Origin: Nocardioides coralli
GTDB taxonomy: Bacteria > Actinomycetota > Actinomycetes > Propionibacteriales > Nocardioidaceae
Length of the DNA: 64,000 nt
Direction of reading: 5' to 3'
NCBI RefSeq assembly: GCF_019880385.1
Contig: NZ_CP082273.1
Span: 372,001-436,000, forward strand
Shown here: one piece after another, positions 41,055-48,309 of the stretch
How the letters are laid out: each line of letters opens with the position of its first letter
Position numbering within the stretch: position 1 is the stretch's first letter
Notes under the pieces: generated by a model
Database searches by the model: none
Told to the model about the DNA's origin: nothing
What the model saw: the letters and a program-made list of their open reading frames with translations, nothing else
Program-made: the position numbers and the translations under genes

Positions 41055-41498
41055 GTGTCGCTGCCACCCCTCACCCGAGCCTCGGCCCTCCGCGGCGGGC
41101 TGGTGGTGGCGGTGGGTGCGGTGGCGGGGTTCACCGTCGCGCGGTTGGGAGGGCTGGGCACCACCGAGGAGCCCGGGGCGGCCAACGCCTACGGCACCGC
41201 GCCGTCGGACGGGCGGCGGCTGGCGGCGCTGGACGAGGTCCCGGCCGACGGCGGGCTGGTGCTCGTCGACGAGGGCGTGGTGCTGGTCCGGGGATCCGGT
41301 GAGGAGGTGTGGGGCTTCTCGGCCATCTGCACCCACCAGGGCTGCCCAGTCTCGGAGGTGACCGGCGGACGGATCCTGTGCCCGTGCCACGGCAGCGCCT
41401 TCGACGCCCTGACGGGGGAGGTCGTCGCCGGGCCCGCGCCCACTCCGCTCGAGCCCGTCGAGGTCGAGGTGCGGGACGACGAGGTCGTGACCGCGTGA
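41055..41498 (+). CDS. Membrane-anchored Rieske [2Fe-2S] protein
   Basis: 147 residues. An N-terminal Tat/anchor-like hydrophobic segment (about 12-34) is followed by a Rieske domain with both boxes intact: CTHQGC (Cys92, His94, disulfide Cys97) and CPCHGS (Cys109, disulfide Cys111, His112). It is a high-potential electron carrier on the outer face of the membrane. There are no bc1-complex genes around it; its partner is more likely the preceding five-helix protein, 12 bases upstream. GTG start with GAGGAGGAG in front. Confidence 0.9.
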   Translation: MSLPPLTRASALRGGLVVAVGAVAGFTVARLGGLGTTEEPGAANAYGTAPSDGRRLAALDEVPADGGLVLVDEGVVLVRGSGEEVWGFSAICTHQGCPVSEVTGGRILCPCHGSAFDALTGEVVAGPAPTPLEPVEVEVRDDEVVTA

Positions 41499-41608
41499 CG
41501 GGGCGACGCAGGAGCGCGGACGGTCGCCGCTGGGTGGCGCTGCTGCCGACGCTCGTCTGGCTGCTCGCGGTCGGGGTCGCCGTGGGCGTGCTGCTGGCGG
41601 TCGGGTGA
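41495..41608 (+). CDS. 37-residue single-helix membrane miniprotein
   Basis: GTG overlaps the Rieske stop in a GTGA junction; TGA at 41606. The peptide has a basic N-terminus (TGRRRSADGRR) and one hydrophobic helix from about residue 13 to the end (WVALLPTLVWLLAVGVAVG). Small hydrophobic subunits of this kind often stabilise membrane redox complexes. The overlap and the sensible membrane topology support it, but it has no recognised family. Confidence 0.6.
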   Translation: MTGRRRSADGRRWVALLPTLVWLLAVGVAVGVLLAVG

Positions 41609-41631
41609 CCGGTTGCCGTGCTTCCGGGCGG

Positions 41632-41650
41632 CTCGGCAAGCCTTGCCTTA
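41632..41650. promoter_or_regulatory. IdeR/DtxR-like iron box upstream of dps
   Basis: CTCGGCAAGCCTTGCCTTA. The core is a perfect palindrome (GGCAAG-C-CTTGCC, 41635-41647), centred as in iron boxes. Read on the minus strand it matches 16 of 19 positions of a degenerate iron box and 12 of 19 of the strict TTAGGTTAGGCTAACCTAA. It lies 60 bases before the dps GTG. Confidence 0.55.
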
Positions 41651-41710
41651 CTGGAATCGTTCAAGAAAAGGGTGTTAGGTGGGGAGACGTCAACTGGAAA
41701 GGACGACCCC

Positions 41711-42232
41711 GTGACCCAGACCGTCGAGAAGTCCCTGGCCACCCGCCCCGCCTTCCAGGCCTCGCAGCAGCTGGCCGACCACTTGGAGCAGCTGCTCGTG
41801 GACCTGACCGACCTCCACCTGCAGGGCAAGCAGGCCCACTGGAACGTGGTCGGCAAGAACTTCCGTGACATGCACCTCGTGCTCGACGAGGTGGTCGACG
41901 CGGCCCGCGAGTTCTCCGACGACATCGCCGAGCGGATGCGGGCGGTCTACGTGACCCCGGACGCCCGCGCGGCCACCGTCGCGGCGCGGACCAGCCTGCC
42001 GGCGTTCCCCGCGGAGGAGGTGCAGACCGACGAGACCGTCGACCTGATCGTCGCGGCGATCTACGGCGTCGCAGGCACCGCCCGCCGGATCCACGACGAG
42101 GTGGACGCCGAGGACCCCACGACCGCCGACATCATCCACACCGTGCTCGAGCGGCTCGAGCAGCTCGCCTGGATGATCGACGCCGAGAACCGCGTCGCCA
42201 ACCGCAGCGAGCCGCGCTCCATCCAGGAGTGA
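41711..42232 (+). CDS. dps: Dps-family DNA-binding ferritin-like protein
   Basis: 173 residues; a 12-mer miniferritin that oxidises Fe(II) with peroxide, stores it and may coat DNA. All five ferroxidase-centre residues keep the Dps spacing: His43, His55, Asp59, Asp70 and Glu74, in HLQGKQAHWNVVGKNFRDMHLVLDEVVDAAREFSDDIAER. The N-terminal tail is short with few lysines, so DNA binding is uncertain. GTG at 41711 is preceded by AAGGA 7 bases away. Confidence 0.93.
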   Translation: MTQTVEKSLATRPAFQASQQLADHLEQLLVDLTDLHLQGKQAHWNVVGKNFRDMHLVLDEVVDAAREFSDDIAERMRAVYVTPDARAATVAARTSLPAFPAEEVQTDETVDLIVAAIYGVAGTARRIHDEVDAEDPTTADIIHTVLERLEQLAWMIDAENRVANRSEPRSIQE

Positions 42233-42233
42233 C

Positions 42234-42899
42234 TCACGCTGGTCTGGAGGCGCATCGACAGCTCATCGGCAGCCGCCAGCCGCTGTTGAGCCGGTCGAGC
42301 CCCTCGAGCGGCCCGCCGGGGAACGCCAGGCGCAGCCGGTCCACCCCGTCGGCGGCGATCGCCGCGAGCTCGATCCCGTAGCGGTCGATCGCGCGCGGCA
42401 CGACAGCCAGTGCGTCGTGGCCGTGGGCCCGCACGCAGGCCAGCAAGTCGGCGGCGTGCGCCTCCTCGAGGTGGTGCAGCATCGTGGCGGCGTCGTCGCG
42501 CAGCGGGTCGGGCTGGGCAGCCAGGAACTCCGCCACGGGGATCGACACCCGGGCCGGACCGACCAGCCGCACCCCGAGCAGGGTGGGCCGGTAGCCACGG
42601 CATCCGCAGTGCTCGCCCGTGGTGTCGCGAAGCGGAGCGAACGTGCCGGTCAGGTGCAGCACCCAGCCGAGCGGGGCCGGCACGACCAGCGTCGCCACCG
42701 GGCACGCGGCGAGCCGGGCGACGACCGGGGAGTCGGGGGAGAGCCACACAGCCGGCGTACCGGCGACCTGGTCGTGGACCGTGACCGCGGTCAGGTTGGC
42801 GGTCGACCGGCACTCACGCGTGAGCAGCGATCCGGTGGTGGCCTGCGCGAGCGCGGTGCGTGCGCGCTCCGCCCAGGTGGGCTCCGAGGTGCCAGTCAT
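42234..42899 (-). CDS. DUF2470 protein, possible HugZ-type heme-iron utilisation
   Basis: 221 residues. The N-terminal part resembles a flavin-reductase/pyridoxamine-oxidase-like barrel (DQVAGTPAVWLSPDSPVVARL). The C-terminal 75 residues match the DUF2470 type: MLHHLEEAHAADLLACVRAHGHDA and IDRYGIELAAIAADGVDRLRLAFPGGPLEGLD. DUF2470 occurs at the end of HugZ-like heme oxygenases. A cysteine-rich CGCRGYRP is present mid-protein and CRC at the end. An iron box overlaps its promoter, so it is probably made under iron shortage. Tail-to-tail with dps (1-base gap). Confidence 0.75.
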   Translation of the reverse strand: MTGTSEPTWAERARTALAQATTGSLLTRECRSTANLTAVTVHDQVAGTPAVWLSPDSPVVARLAACPVATLVVPAPLGWVLHLTGTFAPLRDTTGEHCGCRGYRPTLLGVRLVGPARVSIPVAEFLAAQPDPLRDDAATMLHHLEEAHAADLLACVRAHGHDALAVVPRAIDRYGIELAAIAADGVDRLRLAFPGGPLEGLDRLNSGWRLPMSCRCASRPA

Positions 42900-42917
42900 G
42901 AGGTAAGGCTACCCTTA
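42899..42917. promoter_or_regulatory. IdeR/DtxR-like iron box over the DUF2470 promoter
   Basis: TGAGGTAAGGCTACCCTTA: 15 of 19 positions match the strict iron box TTAGGTTAGGCTAACCTAA. It covers the -10 (TAGCCT on the minus strand, 42906-42911) and touches the start codon, so bound regulator would block transcription. Confidence 0.65.
42900..42911 (-). promoter_or_regulatory. -10 element of the leaderless DUF2470 transcript
   Basis: TAGCCT, six bases, then the ATG at 42899. Confidence 0.55.
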
Positions 42918-42952
42918 CTTTGGACGTACGCAAGGCTGCCCCCAGCCCGTTC

Positions 42953-43873
42953 CTAGGTCGGCAGGTCGCGGTTGAACTCCGAGTCCTTGCGGGAGATGAC
43001 CTCCCGGCGCTCCTCCGGTGAGAGTGCCTCGACCAGCGCCAGCGCCTCCGCGGGCTGCCCGCTCAGCTCCGCGACGTCGGCGAGCGGCACCACGGTGTGG
43101 ACCACCTGGTCGTCGTACAGGTGCAGCACCGTGCAGGCCTGGTGTCCCGCCACGCCCGAGACCAGTCGCGCCGCTGGTGCGGGGTCGAGGGTGTAGCAGC
43201 TCGCCGAGGCCACCGACACGGGGATGCCGGCGAACTGGGACCACGACGTGTAGTGGTAGTGACCGCCGAGGATCCCGCGGACGTCGGTGCCACGCACGAC
43301 GTCCGCGAGGCGCTGCTGGTCGGCGAGCTCGATGATGGCGGCCACCGGCACCGTCGGGACCGGGATCGGCGGGTGGTGCAGCGCCAGCAGCGTCCCGTGT
43401 GGTGCCGGGGTGGCCAGCACGTCGGCGAGCCAGGCGAGCTGGTCGGCGGAGAGCTCACCGTGGTGGTAGCCGGGCACCGTGGTGTCGAGTGCCACGATCC
43501 GCAGGCCGTCGACCTCGTGCACGCGATCCTGCGGCCCGGTGTCGTCGGTGCCGAAGAGCGCCCGCGCATAGGGTGCCCGCTCGTCGTGGTTGCCCATGAC
43601 CCAGACCACCTCGGCCCCGATCCCGCGTGCGAACGGCTCCACGAGCTCCCGCAGTCGGCGGTACGCCGCCGGCTCGGCGCGGTCGGCGAGGTCGCCGGTG
43701 AACACCAGGGCCTGCGGGGCGGGGTCGATCCGCGACAGCCGTTCGAGGGCCTGCACCAGTCCCGGCTCGGGGTCGATCGCGCCGTACTGCAGCGCGCCGT
43801 CGGCGAGCAGGTGGGGGTCGCTCAGGTGCGCGACGACGTGGCGTGGCTGCGGGTGCTGACCGAACTGGACCAC
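42953..43873 (-). CDS. Class III metallophosphoesterase, CpdA-like
   Basis: 306-residue binuclear-metal phosphodiesterase of the cyclic-nucleotide phosphodiesterase group (Rv0805/CpdA-like). The motif series is complete: ISDPHLL-type SDPH (Asp19, His21), FTGDLAD, GNHDE, LALHHPPI and GGHYHYTSW. Members hydrolyse cAMP and other phosphodiesters; the natural substrate here is unknown. The GTG start sits six bases from a -10 and shares a 32-base region with the divergent MFS gene. Confidence 0.88.
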   Translation of the reverse strand: MVQFGQHPQPRHVVAHLSDPHLLADGALQYGAIDPEPGLVQALERLSRIDPAPQALVFTGDLADRAEPAAYRRLRELVEPFARGIGAEVVWVMGNHDERAPYARALFGTDDTGPQDRVHEVDGLRIVALDTTVPGYHHGELSADQLAWLADVLATPAPHGTLLALHHPPIPVPTVPVAAIIELADQQRLADVVRGTDVRGILGGHYHYTSWSQFAGIPVSVASASCYTLDPAPAARLVSGVAGHQACTVLHLYDDQVVHTVVPLADVAELSGQPAEALALVEALSPEERREVISRKDSEFNRDLPT

Positions 43874-43885
43874 GGTTCCACGGTA
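43874..43885 (-). promoter_or_regulatory. -10 element of the leaderless phosphodiesterase transcript
   Basis: TACCGT on the minus strand, six bases, then the GTG at 43873. Confidence 0.55.
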
Positions 43886-43893
43886 GGGCCTGC

Positions 43894-43905
43894 GATGATC
43901 CCGGC
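43894..43905 (+). promoter_or_regulatory. -10 element of the leaderless MFS transcript
   Basis: GATGAT, six bases, then the GTG at 43906; interlocked with the opposing promoter. Confidence 0.45.
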
Positions 43906-45246
43906 GTGACCGAACAGATCCACGACATCGGCCGGCGCCGGGCGTGGGTCATCTGGGTGGTCGGGCTGTCGGTCTACCTGCTCGCGGTCTTCCACCGCAG
44001 CTCGCTCGGTGTCGCGGGTCTGCTGGCAGCCGACCGCTTCGGGGTCGACGCCACCCAGCTCGCGTTCTTCACCGTGCTGCAGCTGCTGGTGTACGCCGGC
44101 ATGCAGGTCCCGGTCGGGGTGCTGCTCGACCGCTTCGGCTCCCGCGCGCTGCTGCTGTGGGGCCTGGTCATCATGTCCGGCGCCCAGCTGGCCTTCGCGT
44201 TCGTCGAGTCGTTCCCGGCCGCGGTGCTCGCCCGCGCCCTGCTCGGGGCGGGTGACGCGATGGTGTTCGTCAGCGTGATCCGCCTGGTGTCGGTGTGGTT
44301 CCTCGTGCGGCAGGCGCCCCTGGTGACCCAGCTGACCGGACAGATCGGGCAGCTCGGCGCGATCGTGGCCGCTGCCCCGCTCTCCTCCGCCCTGCGCGAG
44401 CTCGGCTGGACCAGCTCCTTCGGGTTGGCCTCGACGGTGGGCGTGGTGCTGATGGTCGCCGTCGCGCTGCTGGTCAAGGACTCGCCGTACGCGCGTGGTG
44501 GCCCGACCCGCGTCAAGCTGCGGGCCCTGACCCGCTCGCTGCAGGCGGTCTGGGGCAACCCGGGCACCCGGTTGGGCATGTGGTCGCACTTCACCACCCA
44601 GTTCTCGATGACGGTCTTCGCGATGTTGTGGGGCTTCCCGTTCCTGGTGCGCGGGCAGGGCCTCTCGCCGACGCTGGCGAGCTCGCTGCTGATGGTGATG
44701 ACCCTCTGGGTGATCGTCGGGGGCCTGACGCTCAGCTGGGCGGTCGGTCGCTTCCCCTACTACCGGTCCTGGATCGTGGTCGGCATCGTGCTGGCGATGG
44801 CGGCCGCTTGGGGGGCGGTGCTCCTGCAGGACGGGCCGGCCCCGATGTGGCTGCTCGTGGTGCTGCTGTGTGCGATGGGGACGGGCGGGCCGGCCTCCAT
44901 GGTCGGCTTCGACCTCGCCCGCTCCTTCACCCCGCTCGACGAGACCGGACGGGCCAACGGACTGGTCAACGTCGGCGGCTTCTCCGCCTCGCTGCTGGTC
45001 ACGCTGCTGATCGGGCTGGTGCTCGACCTGCGCGAACCCGGTGGCGTCGGCGCCTACGACCTCGACGACTTCCGGGTCGCCTTCGCGGTGCAGTACGCGT
45101 TCTGGGGGCTGGGCCTGGTGCAGGTGCTGCGCTACCGCTACCGCGGCCTCGACCACCTGCGTCGTCAGCACCCCGGCGCCATCGAGACCCTGCGCCGGGG
45201 CGAACCCTTCGTGCACCCCGGGTTCAGCGACCGTGAAGGCGTCTGA
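43906..45246 (+). CDS. MFS transporter
   Basis: 446 residues with about twelve helices. It begins RRAWVIWVVGLSVYLLAVFHRSSLGVAGLLAADRFGVDATQLA, a form shared with nitrate/nitrite-porter-like and other actinobacterial MFS proteins of unknown substrate. The loop 2-3 motif GVLLDRFGSRALLLWGL is present. A GAGDAMVFVSVIRLVSVWF segment matches the fifth helix of the anion/nitrate branch only loosely. Substrate not assignable. Confidence 0.83.
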   Translation: MTEQIHDIGRRRAWVIWVVGLSVYLLAVFHRSSLGVAGLLAADRFGVDATQLAFFTVLQLLVYAGMQVPVGVLLDRFGSRALLLWGLVIMSGAQLAFAFVESFPAAVLARALLGAGDAMVFVSVIRLVSVWFLVRQAPLVTQLTGQIGQLGAIVAAAPLSSALRELGWTSSFGLASTVGVVLMVAVALLVKDSPYARGGPTRVKLRALTRSLQAVWGNPGTRLGMWSHFTTQFSMTVFAMLWGFPFLVRGQGLSPTLASSLLMVMTLWVIVGGLTLSWAVGRFPYYRSWIVVGIVLAMAAAWGAVLLQDGPAPMWLLVVLLCAMGTGGPASMVGFDLARSFTPLDETGRANGLVNVGGFSASLLVTLLIGLVLDLREPGGVGAYDLDDFRVAFAVQYAFWGLGLVQVLRYRYRGLDHLRRQHPGAIETLRRGEPFVHPGFSDREGV

Positions 45247-45256
45247 CGGGTGATCC

Positions 45257-46456
45257 TCAGCGGGCGGGGAGAATCGTCCCGGTCACGTCGCCCAGCGAGA
45301 TCCGACCGCCGGCGGTGCCGGGGGCGGTGTAGCGCAGGGTGACCGTGTCGCCGTCCTCGAGGAAGGTGCGGCCCTCCCCGAAGGGCTCCTGGCCGCCCCA
45401 GCTGAGCTCGAGGAAGGAGCCACGCTGGTCGGGCTCCGGCCCGGAGATGGTGCCGGAGGCGAACAGGTCGCCGGTGCGCAGGGAGGCGCCGTTGACGGTG
45501 AGGTGGGCCAGCATCTGCGCCGGCGACCAGTACATGGTGCGGTAGGGCGGCCGGGCGACGACGTCGCCGTTGAGCTCGACCTCCACCTCGATGTCGAGCC
45601 CCCGCGGCGAGCCCTCGGTCAGGTAGGGGAGCGGCTCGGGGTCCTGGCCGGGCAGGTCCACCCACGCCGCATCGAGAGCGGCCAGCGGCGTCACCCAGTG
45701 GGAGATCGAGGTGGCGAAGGACTTGCCGAGGAACGGCCCGAGCGGCACGTACTCCCACGCCTGGATGTCGCGCGCCGACCAGTCGTTGAGGCCCACCAGC
45801 CCGAAGACGTGGTCGGCGAACCCCGGGACGGGGACCCGCTCGCCCAGCGTGCTCGGCGTACCGACCACGAAGCCCAGCTCGGCCTCGATGTCCAGCCGCA
45901 CCGAGGGGCCGAACGTCGGCACGTCCTCGGACGGCGGCTTGCGCTGCCCCTGCGGGCGGACGACGTCGGCGCCGCTGGCGACGACCGTGCCCGCACGACC
46001 GTGGTAGCCGACCGGCAGGTGGCGCCAGTTCGGCAGCAGCGGCTCGGCGTCGGGGCGGAACATCTTCCCGACGTTGGAGGCGTGGTCGAGGGACGCGTAG
46101 AAGTCGACGTAGTCGGCGACCTCGACCGGGAGGTGGAGGGTCACCTCTGCCAGGGGCACCAGGTGCGGCTCGACCAGGTCGCGCTCGGCCTCCTCGGTGA
46201 GCAGCCCGGTCAGCCAGGTGCGCAGCGACTGCCACACCTGCGGCCCCTCGGCCATCAGCGGGTTGAGGGAGCGCTCCTCGAAGACGTGGTGGACGTCGAG
46301 CATCTCGGCCGCGGCGACGGGGGCGACGTCGAGGACGTGCTCACCGATCCGGACGCCGACGCGCGGCTCCTCGCCGCCGCGCGAGAAGACACCGAAGGGC
46401 AGGTTGTCGACGTCGAAGAGGGAGCCGGCGGCCCCCTCCACCCAGCTGGTGGTCAC
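45257..46456 (-). CDS. fahA: Fumarylacetoacetase
   Basis: 399 residues; hydrolyses fumarylacetoacetate to fumarate and acetoacetate, the last step of tyrosine/homogentisate breakdown. FAH N-terminal SH3-like domain (about 1-115), then the catalytic domain with DYVDFYASLDHASNVGKMFRPD (metal/active-site Asp and His), LPVGYHGRAGTVVASG, DIEAELGFVVG (metal ligands), GLNDWSARDIQAWEYVPLGPFLGKSF and FASGTISGPE. GTG start overlaps the stop of the unknown gene upstream. Homogentisate dioxygenase lies at 53699 on the other strand. Confidence 0.95.
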   Translation of the reverse strand: MTTSWVEGAAGSLFDVDNLPFGVFSRGGEEPRVGVRIGEHVLDVAPVAAAEMLDVHHVFEERSLNPLMAEGPQVWQSLRTWLTGLLTEEAERDLVEPHLVPLAEVTLHLPVEVADYVDFYASLDHASNVGKMFRPDAEPLLPNWRHLPVGYHGRAGTVVASGADVVRPQGQRKPPSEDVPTFGPSVRLDIEAELGFVVGTPSTLGERVPVPGFADHVFGLVGLNDWSARDIQAWEYVPLGPFLGKSFATSISHWVTPLAALDAAWVDLPGQDPEPLPYLTEGSPRGLDIEVEVELNGDVVARPPYRTMYWSPAQMLAHLTVNGASLRTGDLFASGTISGPEPDQRGSFLELSWGGQEPFGEGRTFLEDGDTVTLRYTAPGTAGGRISLGDVTGTILPAR

Positions 46457-47292
46457 GGCTTCTCCAGGAGTCCGAGGGCGAGCAGGTCGTCGAGGGGCTC
46501 GCTGACCGAGCAGGAGCCGAAGGAGGTGAACCAGCGGCGGCCGCGCGCGAGCTCCTCACCGGCTGCCGCGTCGGTGAGGGACCGGGGGTCGCGGTCGTCG
46601 AGGATCGCGACGACCTGCTCGGTCGTCGCACCGTCGAAGGCGCGCAGCGTCGCGAGGAGCACGTTGAGGAAGCCGTGGTGGTCGAACCCGTCGTCCGCGG
46701 TGTGGGCCACGGCGTTGTGCAGCCCGGCCGTGCACTTGAACGGCGTCTCGCGGTCGAGCGCCGCGTCGATCCAGGCGGCGAGCGTGGCGGAGCCCGGGAA
46801 CAGGTGGGCGTCGAGGCCGCCGGTGCGGAACTTCAGCCGGTGCCCGCCCTCGGCCACGGCGTCGGCGGCCGCGAGCCAGGCCGACTCCTGGGGGACCGCC
46901 GGCAGCTCGACGTACGCCGGCACGTCCTCGGCCAGCAGCCCCTCGGCCAGGGCGGTGTCGAGGGCCGTGGTGACCCGGCGCGCGTTGCCGGCCAGGTCGT
47001 CGAGGTCGCGGAGCGCTATCTCGACGCCGGCGAGCTCGTGGCCCCCGCGTGCGGCGAGTCGGAGCGCCCCGGCGATCGCGCCGGCGCCGCCGGTCACCAC
47101 CACCGAGAGCCGCAGCGGCTGGTCGATGTCAGGGATCCGCTCGTCGGTGACGACGAACGACCCGACCAGGTCGGCGTACCAGTCGCTCCGACGGGCCACG
47201 TGGGCGTTGACCGCGTCGGGCAGCGGTACGTCGCCGGGCGGGAACACCGCCGCGTCGTCGACCAGTCCGGTCCAGGCGTCGGGGAGGCTCAC
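46453..47292 (-). CDS. Conserved protein of unknown function, coupled to fahA
   Basis: 279 residues, cytoplasmic, no signal or membrane segment. I do not recognise the family. Distinct motifs that look catalytic or structural: LVDDAAVFPPGD at the start, GGHRLKFRTGG and ETPFKCTAGLHNAVAH in the second half, then HHGFLNVLLA and FTSFGSCSVSEPLDDLLALGLL. The alternating strand/helix pattern suggests a TIM-barrel-like fold. It is first in a two-gene operon with fahA (GTGA overlap) and leaderless, so a role in the homogentisate pathway is inferred. Confidence 0.8.
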   Translation of the reverse strand: MSLPDAWTGLVDDAAVFPPGDVPLPDAVNAHVARRSDWYADLVGSFVVTDERIPDIDQPLRLSVVVTGGAGAIAGALRLAARGGHELAGVEIALRDLDDLAGNARRVTTALDTALAEGLLAEDVPAYVELPAVPQESAWLAAADAVAEGGHRLKFRTGGLDAHLFPGSATLAAWIDAALDRETPFKCTAGLHNAVAHTADDGFDHHGFLNVLLATLRAFDGATTEQVVAILDDRDPRSLTDAAAGEELARGRRWFTSFGSCSVSEPLDDLLALGLLEKP

Positions 47293-47304
47293 GCCGCCAC
47301 TGTA
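47293..47304 (-). promoter_or_regulatory. -10 element of the leaderless fahA operon
   Basis: TACAGT on the minus strand, six bases, then the GTG at 47292. Confidence 0.55.
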
Positions 47305-47365
47305 ACGACGGCCACAGCGGCCGCCCCACCGCCCGCGGGCACCCTGCCGGGAGAGTGGCCAGCGG

Positions 47366-47857
47366 TCAGCCGGCGAGCGCGGCGTCCAGCTTGTCCAGGG
47401 CCATCCGCCAGCCCATCTCGCCCGGCGAACCGGCCGGCACGCCCTCGTGGGTCAGCCGGAGGTGCGTCGCGCCACTGGCGTCGGCGAGGGCCACCGTGAC
47501 CTGCGTGGTCGCGGGGTGCCCGGGCGGCAGGCCCGCCTCGCCCGGCTCCAGCACACGGCCGTCGGGGTCGCTCATCGACTCGGTGTAGCGCAGCAGCGTG
47601 GGCTGCTCCACGTCGAGGAACTCCCCGACGAACCACATCTGCGCCGGCCCGGACGGCTGCTCCATCGCCATGCTGAAGTGGCGCCGGCCACCGACCGCGA
47701 CGTCCATCTCGACGATCCGGACCTCCGCCCCCGGTGGGCCGTACCACCCGGCGAACCGGTCGGGGTCCGCCCACATCTGCCAGACCTGCTCGATGGGGGC
47801 GCCGATCGTGCGGTCGAGGACCACCGATGCGCTCTCCGTGGATGCGTTGCCGGTCAT
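47366..47857 (-). CDS. AHSA1/SRPBCC domain protein
   Basis: 163 residues. It begins SVVLDRTIGAPIEQVWQMWADPDRFAGWYGPPGAEV, the Aha1-like START fold, with the closing MGWRMALDKLDAALAG helix. Such proteins are very often paired with a small ArsR-type repressor, as here: the ATG overlaps the ArsR stop (ATGA). The ligand is unknown. Confidence 0.87.
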   Translation of the reverse strand: MTGNASTESASVVLDRTIGAPIEQVWQMWADPDRFAGWYGPPGAEVRIVEMDVAVGGRRHFSMAMEQPSGPAQMWFVGEFLDVEQPTLLRYTESMSDPDGRVLEPGEAGLPPGHPATTQVTVALADASGATHLRLTHEGVPAGSPGEMGWRMALDKLDAALAG

Positions 47858-48204
47858 GCTTCCTCCCTCTGTCGCTCGAGCCGGGTCTCCATCCGGTCCA
47901 GTCGCCGCTCCCACGTCGCGCGCTGCCGGTCGGCCCACGACGACACCTCGCCGAGCGCGTCCGGCCGCAGTGCACAGGGGCGGAACTGCGCGTTGCGCCC
48001 GCGGGTGATGAGGCCCGCGTGCTCGAGCACCTTCAGGTGCTTGGAGACCGCGGGCAGGCTCAGGGCGAACGGCGCCGCCAGCTCGTTGACGCTCGCCTCG
48101 CCCTCGGCCAGCCGGGCGAGCATCGCCCGCCGCGTCGCGTTGGCGAGCGCGGCGAAGACGATGTCGAGCCGCTGCTCCGCCGTCGGGTCTGCCGTCAGCG
48201 TCAT
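47854..48204 (-). CDS. ArsR-family transcriptional repressor
   Basis: 116 residues. Winged-helix domain: VFAALANATRRAMLARLAEGEASVNELAAPFALSLPAVSKHLKVLEHAGLITRGR, with the recognition helix SLPAVSKHLKVL. It lacks the metal-binding ELCVCDL motif of arsenic sensors. AAGGG lies 9 bases before the ATG. It probably represses its own operon through the 18-bp palindrome 40 bases upstream. Confidence 0.92.
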   Translation of the reverse strand: MTLTADPTAEQRLDIVFAALANATRRAMLARLAEGEASVNELAAPFALSLPAVSKHLKVLEHAGLITRGRNAQFRPCALRPDALGEVSSWADRQRATWERRLDRMETRLERQREEA

Positions 48205-48243
48205 CGTGCTGCCCTTCGGGTCTGGTGGAGCCCTACTTTGATC

Positions 48244-48261
48244 ATCGGCTAATTAGCCGAT
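48244..48261. promoter_or_regulatory. 18-bp perfect palindrome, likely ArsR operator
   Basis: ATCGGCTAATTAGCCGAT, 40 bases upstream of the arsR ATG, in an A/T-rich patch that stands out from the surrounding sequence. Confidence 0.7.
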
Positions 48262-48309
48262 TAGTAAAATACGCCGACATGCGCGGTGGCGCAAGGGTGT
48301 GCGGGGGAC

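Noticed and set aside
41055..41498. QcrA subunit of a cytochrome bc1 complex
   Set aside because: Only 147 residues with one anchor, and no qcrB/qcrC or cytochrome oxidase genes around it; actinobacterial QcrA is much longer with three helices.
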